This document shows, piece after piece, positions 8,741-17,231 of a stretch of 64,000 bases of DNA. A program made the translations under genes and the position numbers. The stretch spans positions 3,608,973 to 3,672,972 of the forward strand of contig NZ_CP012159.1 in assembly GCF_001189295.1 (NCBI RefSeq), in the 5' to 3' direction. Below the pieces are notes generated by a model. It was not told the origin of the DNA, did not search any database, and was given only the letters and a program-made list of their open reading frames with translations. Origin of the DNA: Chondromyces crocatus. Its GTDB lineage: Bacteria; Myxococcota_A; Polyangia; Polyangiales; Polyangiaceae. Positions within the stretch are counted from its first letter, which is position 1, and every line of letters starts with the position of its first letter.

Positions 8741-9925
8741 ATGCCGCGCGCGAGTCCGCTCCGGCCCCGTCCGAAGGCGGCCCAGATCAAGGAGCGGATC
8801 AGCCAGCTCCACGAGCTCGTCCGCGCAGGGACCGAGAACCGATCTGGCGTCTACCAGATGGCGGACGAGGACGGCCACGTGCTCTACGTCGGCAAGTCCA
8901 AGCGCGTGCGCTCCCGTCTCCTCGCCTACTTTCGCTGCGAGCCGCGAGAGAAGGGCGCCCGCATCCTGAAGGAGTCGAGCCAGGTCTCGTGGGAGTACCT
9001 CCCGAGCGAGTTCGCTGCGCTGCTCGCGGAGCTGCGGCTGATCAAGCGCTTCCGGCCCCGGTTCAATGTGGCGATGAAGCGCGATCTGCGCCGCTACGCC
9101 TTTCTGCAGCTCACCTCGGGCGCGGCGCCGAAGCTGCGCGTCGTGGGGGGATCGGCGCACGACACCGGGAGCTTCTACTACGGCCCGTTCACCAGCCGGA
9201 GCCGCATCCGCGACGCCGCCCGCGCGCTCTCGAACGCGCTGGGTCTGCGCGACTGTGCGGAGGATGTGCCGCTGGTGTTCAGCGATCAGCGGGAGCTGTT
9301 TCCGCTCGGTCGGAGGACGCCCGGGTGCCTGCGCTACGAGATCCGACGCTGCCTCGGGCCGTGCGTGGGCGGCTGCTCCCGGGCCGAGTACGGCGACCGG
9401 GTGGCGCTCACGCGCGCGTTCCTGGAAGGCCATAGCGAGGGGCCGATCGCGCGCTTCCGGGCCGAGATGCTCGAGCACAGCGCGCAGGCGGAGTACGAGC
9501 GGGCCGCCGCGCTGCGCGATCGGGTCCGGCAGCTGGAGATGCTGCGCGGGCAACTCGACAGGCTGCGCTTCGCGCTGGAGTCGCTGTCGTTTCTCTACAC
9601 CGTGCCGGGCCACGAGGGCGAAGACCGGGTGTACCTCGTCCGTCGTGGCAGCGTCCGCGCAGAGCTGCCCGCGCCGCGCACGGAGGCGGACCACCAGGCC
9701 CTGAAGGCGCTGGGAGAGCGGGTTTATGGCACCTGGGAGCCGGACGCGGCGCCGGTGCCGCTGCACGAGGTGGAGGAGATCCTCCTGCTCTCCTCGTGGT
9801 TCCGGCGCCATCCCGGGGAGCTGGAGAAGACCACGCCGTTCGTACCGAGGTCGCCAGGTCGATCGCGTGCGCTCCCGCTGTGCACGGAAGGGGCGATGCC
9901 CGATGTGGGCACCCCTCTTGCGTAG
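8741..9925 (+). CDS. UvrC-like GIY-YIG nuclease lacking C-terminal nuclease half
   Basis: A 394-residue protein matching the N-terminal half of excinuclease subunit UvrC. The GIY-YIG core appears as SGVYQMADEDGHVLYVGKSK near residues 34-53, followed by a catalytic-type glutamate in LLAELRLIKRFRPRFN. The Cys cluster RRCLGPCVGGCS typical of UvrC and a UVR-like helix pair, YERAAALRDRVRQLE, follow. The RNase H-like 5'-incision domain and helix-hairpin-helix repeats of full-length UvrC (about 600 residues) are missing, and the last 40 residues are not UvrC-like. It resembles a Cho-type 3'-incising endonuclease more than UvrC. Ribosome signals before the ATG are weak, so the start is uncertain. Confidence 0.87.
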   Translation: MPRASPLRPRPKAAQIKERISQLHELVRAGTENRSGVYQMADEDGHVLYVGKSKRVRSRLLAYFRCEPREKGARILKESSQVSWEYLPSEFAALLAELRLIKRFRPRFNVAMKRDLRRYAFLQLTSGAAPKLRVVGGSAHDTGSFYYGPFTSRSRIRDAARALSNALGLRDCAEDVPLVFSDQRELFPLGRRTPGCLRYEIRRCLGPCVGGCSRAEYGDRVALTRAFLEGHSEGPIARFRAEMLEHSAQAEYERAAALRDRVRQLEMLRGQLDRLRFALESLSFLYTVPGHEGEDRVYLVRRGSVRAELPAPRTEADHQALKALGERVYGTWEPDAAPVPLHEVEEILLLSSWFRRHPGELEKTTPFVPRSPGRSRALPLCTEGAMPDVGTPLA

Positions 9926-10044
9926 GCGCTGAAGCACTGAACCGACGACACCAGACGACGATCACGGAGAGACGCGACCGTCGCCGCGGAGGCCCGAGCA
10001 GAGGGCCGATCCGAGGCCTCGGTGCCTTTCCACGGAGGAAGACC

Positions 10045-10512
10045 ATGGCGACGATGATTGGCAGTGAAGCGACGCTGATCGAGCTTCTCAACGATCTCAT
10101 CGAGCTCGATTTCGATGCCATCGAGGCCTACAAGGCCGCGATCAGCCGTGTGGACAACCTGAACGATCGAGCGCAGCTCGCGAGCTTCCTCGAGGACCAT
10201 CAACGTCATGTCGACGACCTGTCCCCCTTCGTCCGCGAGCTGGGCGGCGAGCCCGCAAAGGAGGGGGACCTGAAGCAGGTGCTGACGAAGGGTAAGGTGG
10301 TGCTCGGTGGCCTCATCGGCGACCGCGTGGTGCTCGCGGCGATGAAGACGAACGAGGACGACACCAACACGGCCTACGAGCGCGCGCTCAAGCGCAACGA
10401 CGTGCCGATGCGCATGCGCGTGGTGTTCGAGCGAAACCTCGCCGACGAGCGTCGGCACCGCGAGTGGCTGGTGAAGCGCATCGGCGAGGCGGAAGGCACC
10501 GTGCGCCTGTAG
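10045..10512 (+). CDS. DUF2383 ferritin-like four-helix protein
   Basis: A 155-residue soluble protein of the DUF2383 (PA2169-type) family, predicted as a four-helix bundle. The segment LIELDFDAIEAYKAAI has the spacing of acidic and histidine residues seen in ferritin-like helices, and a second such helix is VVFERNLADERRHREWL. The start is supported by a GGAGGAA site 4 bp upstream. Members are widespread in proteobacteria and often stress related, but no reaction is established. It is 119 bp downstream of the UvrC-like gene and 163 bp upstream of a peroxiredoxin lipoprotein, a loose association with oxidative or DNA damage that is suggestive only. Confidence 0.85.
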   Translation: MATMIGSEATLIELLNDLIELDFDAIEAYKAAISRVDNLNDRAQLASFLEDHQRHVDDLSPFVRELGGEPAKEGDLKQVLTKGKVVLGGLIGDRVVLAAMKTNEDDTNTAYERALKRNDVPMRMRVVFERNLADERRHREWLVKRIGEAEGTVRL

Positions 10513-10675
10513 GCCGTGCTCCCCGGCTGAATCACGCACTTCGTCCAGGGGAGAAGGGTCGGCTCGACCGAGGCCGTCGAGACGTCCCGGGCCGTTCGAG
10601 CGGGCGTGACGGTCCGGTTCAGGCCCTCCGGCAGGCTCGGACCGAGCTTGTCGCGCGGCGGGGCGCGGTGACACC

Positions 10676-11257
10676 ATGGCCACCATGATCGTTCGCCCTT
10701 CTCTCGCCCTCCTCCTCGCGCTGACGTCCCTCACGGTCGCGTGCAACGAGACCAGCACGCCGACGCCCGCTCCGAGCGCCACCACTGCTGCGCACAGCAG
10801 CCAGGGTGACGGCACCGTGACGCTGAAGGCAGGGGACCCTGCGCCCGACGTCACGCTCAAGCTCCATGACGGCAAGGAGGTGAAGCTGTCCAGCCTCGCG
10901 GGCAAGCAGGTGCTGGTCTACTTCTACCCGAAGGACGACACGCCCGGCTGCACGGTCCAGGCCGAGGGCCTCCGGGACGGGTGGACCGACATCCAGGCGG
11001 CTGGGCTGGAGGTGTTCGGGGTGTCGACGCAAGGGGCGGAGAGCCACACGGCGTTCATCGACAAGTACAAGCTGCCGTTCCCGCTCGTCGTGGACGAGGA
11101 CGGCGCCATCGCGCGCGCGTTCGGCGTGCCGGTGCGTGGGGTGTTCGCGTCCCGGCAGTCGTTCCTCATCGGCAAGGACGGGAAGATCAAGTCGACGTGG
11201 CGTGAGGTGGATCCGAAGGAGCACGCGGCCACCGTGCTGGCCGCCGCGAAGAGCTGA
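10676..11257 (+). CDS. Peroxiredoxin (BCP/AhpC-TSA type), predicted lipoprotein
   Basis: A 193-residue thioredoxin-fold peroxidase of the bacterioferritin-comigratory-protein group. The peroxidatic cysteine is Cys92 in YFYPKDDTPGCTVQ, the canonical PxxxTxxC active site. The resolving cysteine found five residues later in many BCPs (CTKEAC) is replaced by CTVQAEG, so it probably works as a one-Cys enzyme or uses an external thiol. Unlike cytosolic BCP it has a signal peptide with lipobox LTVAC (Cys23), placing it outside the cytoplasm on a membrane. It would reduce hydroperoxides in the envelope. ATG codons at 10676 and 10685 are both possible. It converges on the Usp gene with 45 bp between. 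Confidence 0.9.
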   Translation: MATMIVRPSLALLLALTSLTVACNETSTPTPAPSATTAAHSSQGDGTVTLKAGDPAPDVTLKLHDGKEVKLSSLAGKQVLVYFYPKDDTPGCTVQAEGLRDGWTDIQAAGLEVFGVSTQGAESHTAFIDKYKLPFPLVVDEDGAIARAFGVPVRGVFASRQSFLIGKDGKIKSTWREVDPKEHAATVLAAAKS

Positions 11258-11302
11258 TCAAGCCACCGTCCGCGCGCAAGGCGTCCGCCGGGGCGCTGGT
11301 CT

Positions 11303-12205
11303 TCAGGCGCTGGCCGAGGTGTCCTGGCGAGGCGGGACGACGAGCACGTCGCAGCCGACCTCGCGCAGGACCTCGCCGGCGACGGTGCCCAGGAAGGCGT
11401 GCGCGATGCCGGCGTAGCCGCGGGTCCCGAGGACGAGGAGGTCGATGTTCGCCGTCTCGACGACCTTGGGGATGACGTCCCGCGGTGAGCCGTGGCGGAT
11501 GTACGTCTTCCAGGGGACCTCGGTGGCCTCCGGGTCGTCCACCTGGTCGACGGCGGCGGCGAGGAGCTTCGCCACGCCCTGGATGGCCTGCTGCCGGCAC
11601 TGGTTGCGGTAGCCTGCGCCCTCTTCCTCCGACAGGCTCGGGTAGATCAGGTTCTGGTAGGGCGCGTTGTAGGCGTGGACGACGGCCACGGGAGGGCAGG
11701 GGGAGGGGAGCGTCTGGAGCAACAGGGTGATGACGTCGCAGGCCGCCTGGTCGAGCTCCAGGGCGAGCGCGGGCTTCCGGTACGAGGCGCGCGGGGAGAG
11801 GCGGACGACGAGCACCGGGCGCTGCCCTTCACGGACGATCCGCTCCGCCGTCGAGCCGAGGAAGGCATCCCGGATGGAGCGGCCGCTGCCCCGTCCGACG
11901 ACGATGAGGTCGGCCTCGACCTCGCGGGCATGGGCGGCGATCTCCGCCGCCGGGGAGCCGACCTTCACGACCGGCTCCACCACGGTGCCTTTCGGGAGCT
12001 GCTTGGCAAAGCGCTTGGCCGTGGCAGCGAGTGCCTTGCGGGCATCGCCCTCGGCGCGCTTGCTCGCGTCGGTGGGGAGCCATCGGGGGATCACGTGGAC
12101 GAGCGTCACCCGGGCGCCGTCGGCGAGGGGCAGCATTGCAGCCCGGCCGAGCACCCGCTCCGCACTCGGGGTGAGATCGACGGGAATGAGCAGCGAGCGG
12201 AACAT
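11303..12205 (-). CDS. Tandem-domain universal stress protein
   Basis: A 300-residue cytoplasmic protein composed of two UspA domains. The first runs from about 1 to 145 and the second from about 150 to 292. Both end with the nucleotide-binding pattern, GRGSGRSIRDAFLGSTAE in the first and GTRGYAGIAHAFLGTVAG in the second, so ATP binding by both halves is plausible. The start at 12205 (MFRSLLIPVDL) begins directly at the first beta strand of the domain; the frame remains open upstream without protein-like sequence. Universal stress proteins modulate survival under nutrient, redox or membrane stress. The facing peroxiredoxin gene is consistent with a stress locus but does not prove it. Confidence 0.93.
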   Translation of the reverse strand: MFRSLLIPVDLTPSAERVLGRAAMLPLADGARVTLVHVIPRWLPTDASKRAEGDARKALAATAKRFAKQLPKGTVVEPVVKVGSPAAEIAAHAREVEADLIVVGRGSGRSIRDAFLGSTAERIVREGQRPVLVVRLSPRASYRKPALALELDQAACDVITLLLQTLPSPCPPVAVVHAYNAPYQNLIYPSLSEEEGAGYRNQCRQQAIQGVAKLLAAAVDQVDDPEATEVPWKTYIRHGSPRDVIPKVVETANIDLLVLGTRGYAGIAHAFLGTVAGEVLREVGCDVLVVPPRQDTSASA

Positions 12206-12371
12206 GAGCCGCATATACCACGGGGAGGTGGTCGAGCTACACCCGTGGGGCGGCGTGAGGCGTGGTCGATGAGGGATGAGGGAACTGGCGAGATCGAGGT
12301 GAGCGCTTGCGGCGATCGGCTGCATGCGCGGCGAGCACCCTCCCTGTGGTGCGTCGGACCTCCGGGACGAC

Positions 12372-12770
12372 TCAATCGCTGTTCACGTATCCCCAGCAAT
12401 ACTGCGTGCGGTAGCCGAGTCTCATGGCCTGGCAGTGTTGTTCACTGCGAGCCAGACAGTTGGAGATGTCCTGAAAGTGCCCGACGACCTGCCAGGAATC
12501 GCCGGACCTGCTACAGCGTGCAACGCAATAGTTCCCGGCGCTGTGGCACCCAATTGCGTCGTAATTGTTGTCGATCATGATGGCCTCTTCCGACGTGGCC
12601 ACGTCGTCGACCATTCCTGCCTCGTCCGCATCCTCCTGGAGGCCTGTCTCGGATCCATTCCGAGCGTCCGTCATGACGCCCTCTTCCTCGGGGGTGGCCA
12701 TTGCGCATGCCGCAAGCACGCACGACAAACACCCAGCAGCCAGCGCCCGCAGGTACTTCTGTGCATTCAT
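12372..12770 (-). CDS. Small Cys-rich predicted lipoprotein, function unknown
   Basis: A 132-residue protein that I do not recognise. The start at 12770 (MNAQKYLRALAAG) follows a GGAGA ribosome site and yields a signal peptide with lipobox VLAAC. The mature protein begins with an acidic stretch rich in Glu, Asp and Met, followed by a C-terminal half with about six cysteines (GCHSAGNYCVARC, CLARSEQHC, QYCWGY). The pattern suggests a disulfide-stabilised small extracellular domain. The base composition here and upstream is clearly less GC-rich than in neighbouring genes, which may indicate a foreign origin or weak expression constraint. No gene partners it on the minus strand. Confidence 0.7.
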   Translation of the reverse strand: MNAQKYLRALAAGCLSCVLAACAMATPEEEGVMTDARNGSETGLQEDADEAGMVDDVATSEEAIMIDNNYDAIGCHSAGNYCVARCSRSGDSWQVVGHFQDISNCLARSEQHCQAMRLGYRTQYCWGYVNSD

Positions 12771-13079
12771 GATGGTCTCCATGGATCCATTGAAAACGCC
12801 ATCCATTGGCGTATTTGTCGAATGGATTGGTTTTGTGGATAACCGTTCTGTTTGTGATTGTAAATCTAATCAGCGGCGCCTGGTCGATTTTTGTTTTGAA
12901 TGTCGTCATCGGCTGAAGATGACGTGCGCATGGTGCATCTCCGCTGAACCATCGTGTGTGAAAGCCCGAGGCTGGCCACGATGAAAACGCACATCAGTCT
13001 GTGTTTGCGTGTGCAGGTGCTCCAGGGTGCGTAGGTTCGAGTATGCGGGTGGTGCCGAACGTCAGGTCGGTGCGTTGCG
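12771..13079. other. AT-richer gene-free region upstream of the small lipoprotein
   Basis: About 310 bp without a credible gene. The part from 12780 to 12910 is conspicuously AT-rich for this chromosome (for example TTTGTGATTGTAAATCTAAT) and probably contains the promoter for the lipoprotein at 12770. I see no repeat or strong hairpin. Confidence 0.5.
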
Positions 13080-13777
13080 TCAGGGGAGATAGTCAAGGGC
13101 AGCGATGTTGCCCGTGAGGATGGACCAGGGGGCGTCCTGGAAGACGGTACGTAGATGCACGGTCTCGTTGCGGAGGGGCGTCAGTGTCTCGGCTTCCCGC
13201 GTCGACTTCGTGTAGGTCCCGTAAATACCGACGCCTGCCTGGAGCGAAATCTGGGGCAATCCCATGAAGCCGAAGTGAATCTCGCTGCCGATGCGGTCGC
13301 CCACCTCGACGAGGGACCCACTCCAGCTGAACAGAATCGTCTCTCCATCCGCGATCACTTTCATGTCGTCGACGCGCTCATGATCCAAGCGCTCGGAAAG
13401 CGAATCGGCGCGCGCCGTCGCAGGGTACGATGCAGGAGGAGGGGGGAGCGGTGAGGGGGAGCGGTCTGCCCCGGTGGGGCGGCAGGTGTGTCGGTGCGAT
13501 GCACGGGCCTCACCAGCAATGGCGAAGTGGTTGCCTCCGTCGAGCTGGACGGCGCGGGAGGAAGCGCTGGCGAGGCAGGGTCGAGCGCAGGAGGGGTCGG
13601 CGGAACCGGTACTCCTGCCGGATCCGGCGTCGTAGCCGGAGGAGACGGGGGAGGCTGCGCATTCGCAGGGAAAACCCCGAGCGGCAGCATGACCCTTGGA
13701 AGGACGAGGCATTCCCAGCGCACGAGCAGCAACTCCTGATCATCGACTCTGTTGCCGATGGGTGGCTGTTCATTCAA
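13080..13777 (-). pseudogene. Probable single gene split by a frameshift, function unknown
   Basis: Two minus-strand frames appear to be halves of one protein. From 13777 (TTG) to about 13430 one frame reads like protein: it has a VDDQELLLVRWECLVLP segment, then a Pro-rich linker (VPVPPTPPALDPASPALPP). Downstream it degenerates into Arg-rich sequence. The second frame is implausible upstream but becomes protein-like from about 13400 to its stop at 13080, containing DDMKVIADGETILFSWSG, IGSEIHFGFMGLPQ and a terminal DYLP. A one-base shift near 13390-13430 would join them. Alternatively the second half alone starts at ATG 13364 and makes a 94-residue protein. No family is recognised. Confidence 0.45.
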
Positions 13778-13939
13778 GCGATCTTGGAAAAACCGGCGCT
13801 GGTGTCACGCCGCCGTGAATACGGGTGCAATGGTGGTTCGACGTGCGCCGGTTCCTTCGGGTGACGTGAATGTGAGGGGATACCGGTAGCCGCCGTCGGA
13901 GCGGAGATACCCGCCGTCAATGCGGATCCCCGCGGCCTC

Positions 13940-15517
13940 TCAGGCGCCGCCGGCAGGGCGCTGGATGCCGAGGCGCTTCATCCGGCTCTGCAAGGTGGTG
14001 GGAGGCAGGCCGAGGACCATCGCAGCGCCGCCCTCGCCGTAGATCCGCCCGCTCGTGGCGCGCAGGACTCGCTCGATGTGTCGGCGCTCGTTCTCGGCGA
14101 GGGAGACCAGGGGTTCGTCCTCGGTCGGTCGTCCTGGGCCGCCACGTTTTCGTCGTGTCTGGTTCGCCAGACCGAGATCGACGCGATCGATGAGGCTGGA
14201 GGTCGCGCGGATGGCGCCTCGCTCCAGCAGGTTCGACAGCTCGCGGATGTTCCCCGGGTAGTCGAGGCCTCGGAGGGCTTCCAGGGCGCTCTCCGACAGT
14301 GCGAGTTCGGAGCGGCAGACGCGGGGGGCGAGTTCGCGCAAGAGGGTCCGACAGAGCTGGGGCAGGTCTTCGAGGCGCTCGCGGAGGGGGACCAGGCGGA
14401 GCGGGAAGACGGAGAGGCGGTAATAGAGATCTTCCCGGAAGCGCTGCTCGGCGACGGCTCGTTCGAGGTCGACGTGGGTCGCGGCGACGACACGTACATT
14501 CACCTTCAGGCGGTGCTCGGCGCCCACGGGCTGGATCTCGCCTTCCTGCAGCGCGCGCAGGAGCTTACTCTGCACGTCGAGCGGCAGTTCGCCGATCTCG
14601 TCGAGGAAGAGCGTCCCGCCATCGGCGGCGCGGAACAGGCCAGGGCGGGAGCGCAGGGCACCGGTGAAAGCGCCCCGCTCGTGGCCGAACAGTTCGCTCT
14701 CCAGCGTGCCGGCGGGCAAGGCCGCGCAGTTGACCGGGATGAAGGGGCGGTGGCGGCGCTGGCTCTTCTCGTGGATGAAGCGGGCGATGCGCTCCTTACC
14801 GGTGCCCGTCTCGCCAATGAGGAGCACCGTCGAGCTGGTGCCAGCCACGAGGAGGGCCTGGCGTGCGAGTTCGCGCACCCGGGGGTTGTTGCTCTCGCCG
14901 AGCACGCCGGCCTCGCCAGTGATGGTCTCGAGGTGACGATCGAGCGCCGCGATGCGCTCCTCGCGGGCGAGGTTCATCCGCGCGAGCTGCTGGCCCTGGC
15001 GGACGCAGTGTACGGAGAGGGCGAGGAGCTTGCCGAAGACCTCGGCGAGATCGACGACGGCGCGCGGGTAGGAGACGCACTGGGTCCGGTCGAGCGACAT
15101 GACGCCGAAGACGTCGGTGCCCGTCACGAGGGGGACGACCATGCAGGCGTGGCCGTGGGGGAAGTCCATCACGCCGTCGAAGGGGTCGCCGTCGCCGAAG
15201 GCGTGATCGTCTTCGGTGAAGACGTGGCTGCGGCGCTCTTCGATCGCGAGCCGGATGGAGGGGAAATCGTCGAGGCGGATGCGGTGCTCCCGGACCTCGG
15301 GGCGAGAGAGGGGGCCACTGGCCGCGCGCGCGCGGAGCTCGCCGTCCTCCAGCTCGAACACCACCGCCAGGTCGTACGGCGCGAGGCGACCCAGCCACTC
15401 CAGCCCCCGCAGCAGGAGTTCGTCGAGGGCGACGTCGGTCCCATCGGCGAGTCGCGCGAGATCCGCGAGTTCGTTGGCCCCCGCCGCGAGCCAGTGGTCG
15501 AGGGTCATCGGGGCCAT
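13940..15517 (-). CDS. GAF-domain sigma54-dependent transcriptional activator
   Basis: A 525-residue bacterial enhancer-binding protein. Residues of about 20-180 form a GAF sensor domain. Then comes an AAA+ domain with Walker A GETGTGKE, the sigma54-contacting loop GAFTGA, Walker [11 protein letters not shown] and an arginine-finger region [16 protein letters not shown]. The C-terminus is a Fis-type helix-turn-helix ([20 protein letters not shown]). It drives transcription from -12/-24 promoters when its GAF domain is engaged; the ligand is unknown. The start at 15517 (MAPMTLDHW) is chosen because upstream sequence is not protein-like; an ATG at 15508 is possible. It is divergent from the di-haem peroxidase-like gene at 15790, which could be a target. 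Confidence 0.94.
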   Translation of the reverse strand: MAPMTLDHWLAAGANELADLARLADGTDVALDELLLRGLEWLGRLAPYDLAVVFELEDGELRARAASGPLSRPEVREHRIRLDDFPSIRLAIEERRSHVFTEDDHAFGDGDPFDGVMDFPHGHACMVVPLVTGTDVFGVMSLDRTQCVSYPRAVVDLAEVFGKLLALSVHCVRQGQQLARMNLAREERIAALDRHLETITGEAGVLGESNNPRVRELARQALLVAGTSSTVLLIGETGTGKERIARFIHEKSQRRHRPFIPVNCAALPAGTLESELFGHERGAFTGALRSRPGLFRAADGGTLFLDEIGELPLDVQSKLLRALQEGEIQPVGAEHRLKVNVRVVAATHVDLERAVAEQRFREDLYYRLSVFPLRLVPLRERLEDLPQLCRTLLRELAPRVCRSELALSESALEALRGLDYPGNIRELSNLLERGAIRATSSLIDRVDLGLANQTRRKRGGPGRPTEDEPLVSLAENERRHIERVLRATSGRIYGEGGAAMVLGLPPTTLQSRMKRLGIQRPAGGA

Positions 15518-15789
15518 GGTAACGCCGGAGCGCTGGCTGGGGCACCCCGAGCGGGAGGCGTGGGCAACGAAATGTCGGTGTGTGGCAACGACGTTTCGGT
15601 GAGCAACGTCCTGTCGGTGGGCGCACGGGCCGAGAGGAGGGCCCATCACGCGCGGATTGCAGGTTGGATGGCGCTGGCACGAGGAGTGGATGGGGTCGGT
15701 GGGCGTGACGAGGACCGAGCGAGGGCGCGCTGCATGGCGTGGCGGCGCAGCGCTGCGGGTGGACGGCGCGCATGGAGAGGAGGTCGTCG

Positions 15790-17190
15790 ATGGGCGTGAT
15801 GGATGGGGTGAGCGGTCGGCTCGGCCGGCGGGGTGGGTGGTCACGGGGCGGTGTGGTGATCGCCGCGGTGCTGCTGGGGGGATGCGGGGACGACGACGGG
15901 ACGACGCCGCTCCAGGGCGGGCCCGATCTGGATCAGGAGCTGGCAGGGGTGCTGTCCACACAGGAGGTGCGCCCCGTGGTGCCGCCGGCGGCACAGGATC
16001 CTCGGCTCGTGGAGCTGGGGCGAAACCTGTTCTTCGAGAAGGAGATCAGCGGACGCCGCAACATCTCGTGCGGGACCTGTCATCACCCGCTGCTCGGCTC
16101 TGCGGATGGCCAGAGTCAGTCGCGAGGGCAGGGCGCGGTGGGGCTCGGTCCGGCGCGTCGGCATGTCGATGGGAGCATTTTTCTTCCGCGGAACACGCTG
16201 TCGGTCTGGAACCGAGGGGTCGCCGGCTGGGACACGATGTTCTGGGACGGGCGCCTCTCTGGCAACCTGACGGACGGCTACGTCTCGCCCGCAGGTGACG
16301 CGACGCCGCAGGATTTCTCCAGCGCGCTCGCTGCATTCTCGATCATCCCGGTGACGCCGGACGAAGAGATGCGCGGGTTCCCCGGGGAGCCCGACGTCTT
16401 CGGCAATCCGAACGAGATGGCCGACCTGACGAACGACGACTTCGCGCAGATCTGGCCTCTCGTGGTGGCGCGCGCGATGGGCGTGGAGAAATACCGGGCG
16501 GAGCTGCTGGCGCTGTTCCCGGGGACGGCGGAGGCGGACATCAGCATCGTTCACCTCGGCGAGGCGCTCGGGGCGTTCATGATCGATGCGTTCACCATGC
16601 TGGACACGCCGTTCGATCGATACCTCGCCGGGAACACCGACGCGCTGTCCGACGCGGCCAAGCGCGGCGCGCTCCTGTTCTATGGTCGCGCGAGCTGCTC
16701 GTCGTGCCACTCGGGGGCGCTGCAGACCGACTTCGGCTTCCACAACGTGGCCGCGCCGCAGGTGGGCACGGGCAAGGGGGACGAGGCGCCGTTCGATCAC
16801 GGGCTGGGTCGCGTCACTGGCGTGCAGTCGGATCGGTTCAAGTTCCGCACGCCGTCGCTGCGCAACATCGAGCTGGAGGGGCCGTGGATGCACAACGGCG
16901 CCTACGCCAGCCTGGAGGACACGGTGCGCCATCACCTGGACCCGGTGGCGGCCCTGAGCGCCTATGACGACCGCCAGGTCGAGCCGGAGCTTCAGGGCAC
17001 CTACCAGCAGAACAGCGAGGAGCTGCTCTCCACGCTCGCCCCGGAGCTCGCCGTGAAGGGCGACCCGCTCAAAGACGAGGAGGTGGCCGATCTGATGGCG
17101 TTCCTCTCGGCGCTGACCGACCCCCGGTCGTTGAACCTGATGCACCTGATTCCGGACAGCGTGCCGAGCGGTCTCCCCGTCGCCGATTGA
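15790..17190 (+). CDS. Di-haem cytochrome c peroxidase/MauG family lipoprotein
   Basis: A 466-residue exported protein with two c-type haem sites, CGTCH (Cys94, Cys97, His98) and CSSCH (Cys303, Cys306, His307), the signature of the bacterial CcpA/MauG family. The signal peptide ends at lipobox LLGGC (Cys32), so it should be membrane tethered in the periplasm. Members reduce hydrogen peroxide or oxidise protein and small-molecule substrates; C-terminal phrases such as [21 protein letters not shown] are family-typical. The start is supported by a GAGAGGAGG site upstream. It stands alone, divergent from the sigma54 regulator at 13940-15517. The natural electron donor is not identifiable. Confidence 0.92.
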   Translation: MGVMDGVSGRLGRRGGWSRGGVVIAAVLLGGCGDDDGTTPLQGGPDLDQELAGVLSTQEVRPVVPPAAQDPRLVELGRNLFFEKEISGRRNISCGTCHHPLLGSADGQSQSRGQGAVGLGPARRHVDGSIFLPRNTLSVWNRGVAGWDTMFWDGRLSGNLTDGYVSPAGDATPQDFSSALAAFSIIPVTPDEEMRGFPGEPDVFGNPNEMADLTNDDFAQIWPLVVARAMGVEKYRAELLALFPGTAEADISIVHLGEALGAFMIDAFTMLDTPFDRYLAGNTDALSDAAKRGALLFYGRASCSSCHSGALQTDFGFHNVAAPQVGTGKGDEAPFDHGLGRVTGVQSDRFKFRTPSLRNIELEGPWMHNGAYASLEDTVRHHLDPVAALSAYDDRQVEPELQGTYQQNSEELLSTLAPELAVKGDPLKDEEVADLMAFLSALTDPRSLNLMHLIPDSVPSGLPVAD

Positions 17191-17231
17191 GCCCTCGTTG
17201 ACGGAGCGACGGAGAGGGAACTCGGTCGCTT

